Source: Astropecten irregularis (Eukaryota; Echinodermata; Asteroidea; Paxillosida; Astropectinidae). Taken from it: DNA of 64,000 bases. The stretch itself is not shown here. The stretch covers positions 7,936,001 to 8,000,000 of the forward strand of contig OZ020255.1 of the NCBI GenBank assembly GCA_963971285.1, in the 5' to 3' direction. How positions within the stretch are numbered: position 1 is the first letter of the stretch. The text below holds more notes on this DNA, generated by a model, which was not told the origin of the DNA, ran no database searches, and saw only the letters and a program-made list of their open reading frames with translations.

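Overview
The window looks like nuclear DNA of a marine invertebrate deuterostome. I lean towards an echinoderm or other ambulacrarian because of the TRIM-filamin-NHL gene, three tRNA-derived SINE families, many small inverted-repeat transposons and frequent TACATGTA palindromes; the species is not proven. Two host genes are visible. Coding exons are short and GC-rich, and introns are AT-rich and full of repeats.

Gene 1 runs the whole length on the minus strand. It is a dynein heavy chain, probably the divergent DNHD1 type. I could chain 39 consecutive coding exons (about 6.8 kb, roughly 2,270 residues). All 38 introns are GT-AG and every junction keeps the reading phase. From right to left the exons encode the linker (63.8-56.0 kb), AAA1 (55.6-49.3 kb), AAA2 (49.3-38.4 kb), AAA3 (37.0-9.5 kb) and the entry into AAA4 (9.3-0.7 kb). 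The tail lies beyond the right edge. The rest of AAA4, the stalk, AAA5 and AAA6 lie beyond the left edge. The nucleotide sites of AAA1 and AAA4 are degenerate, whereas AAA2 and AAA3 keep good P-loops, so the protein is unlikely to be an ordinary motor.

Gene 2 is a TRIM protein (RING, two B-boxes, coiled coil, two filamin-like domains, NHL repeats). It is encoded by one uninterrupted plus-strand coding exon (21197-23704) nested inside a 22.9-kb intron of gene 1 (9689-32610). A 5' untranslated exon is implied by a strong splice acceptor just upstream.

The rest is repeats. They include about 16 copies or fragments of one tRNA-derived SINE, two further SINE families, a truncated LINE end, about ten families of MITE-like elements (often nested or abutting splice sites), several minisatellites, and foldback elements. 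Three items stand out. One is a 4.4-kb TIR element with a TTTAA target duplication, carrying over twenty 18-bp dyads of the form six bases, six-base spacer, six complementary bases. The second is a 30-copy, 50-bp satellite whose unit has a hammerhead-ribozyme-like arrangement. The third is a splice acceptor (exon 21) that appears to be built from the end of a TTAA-type MITE.
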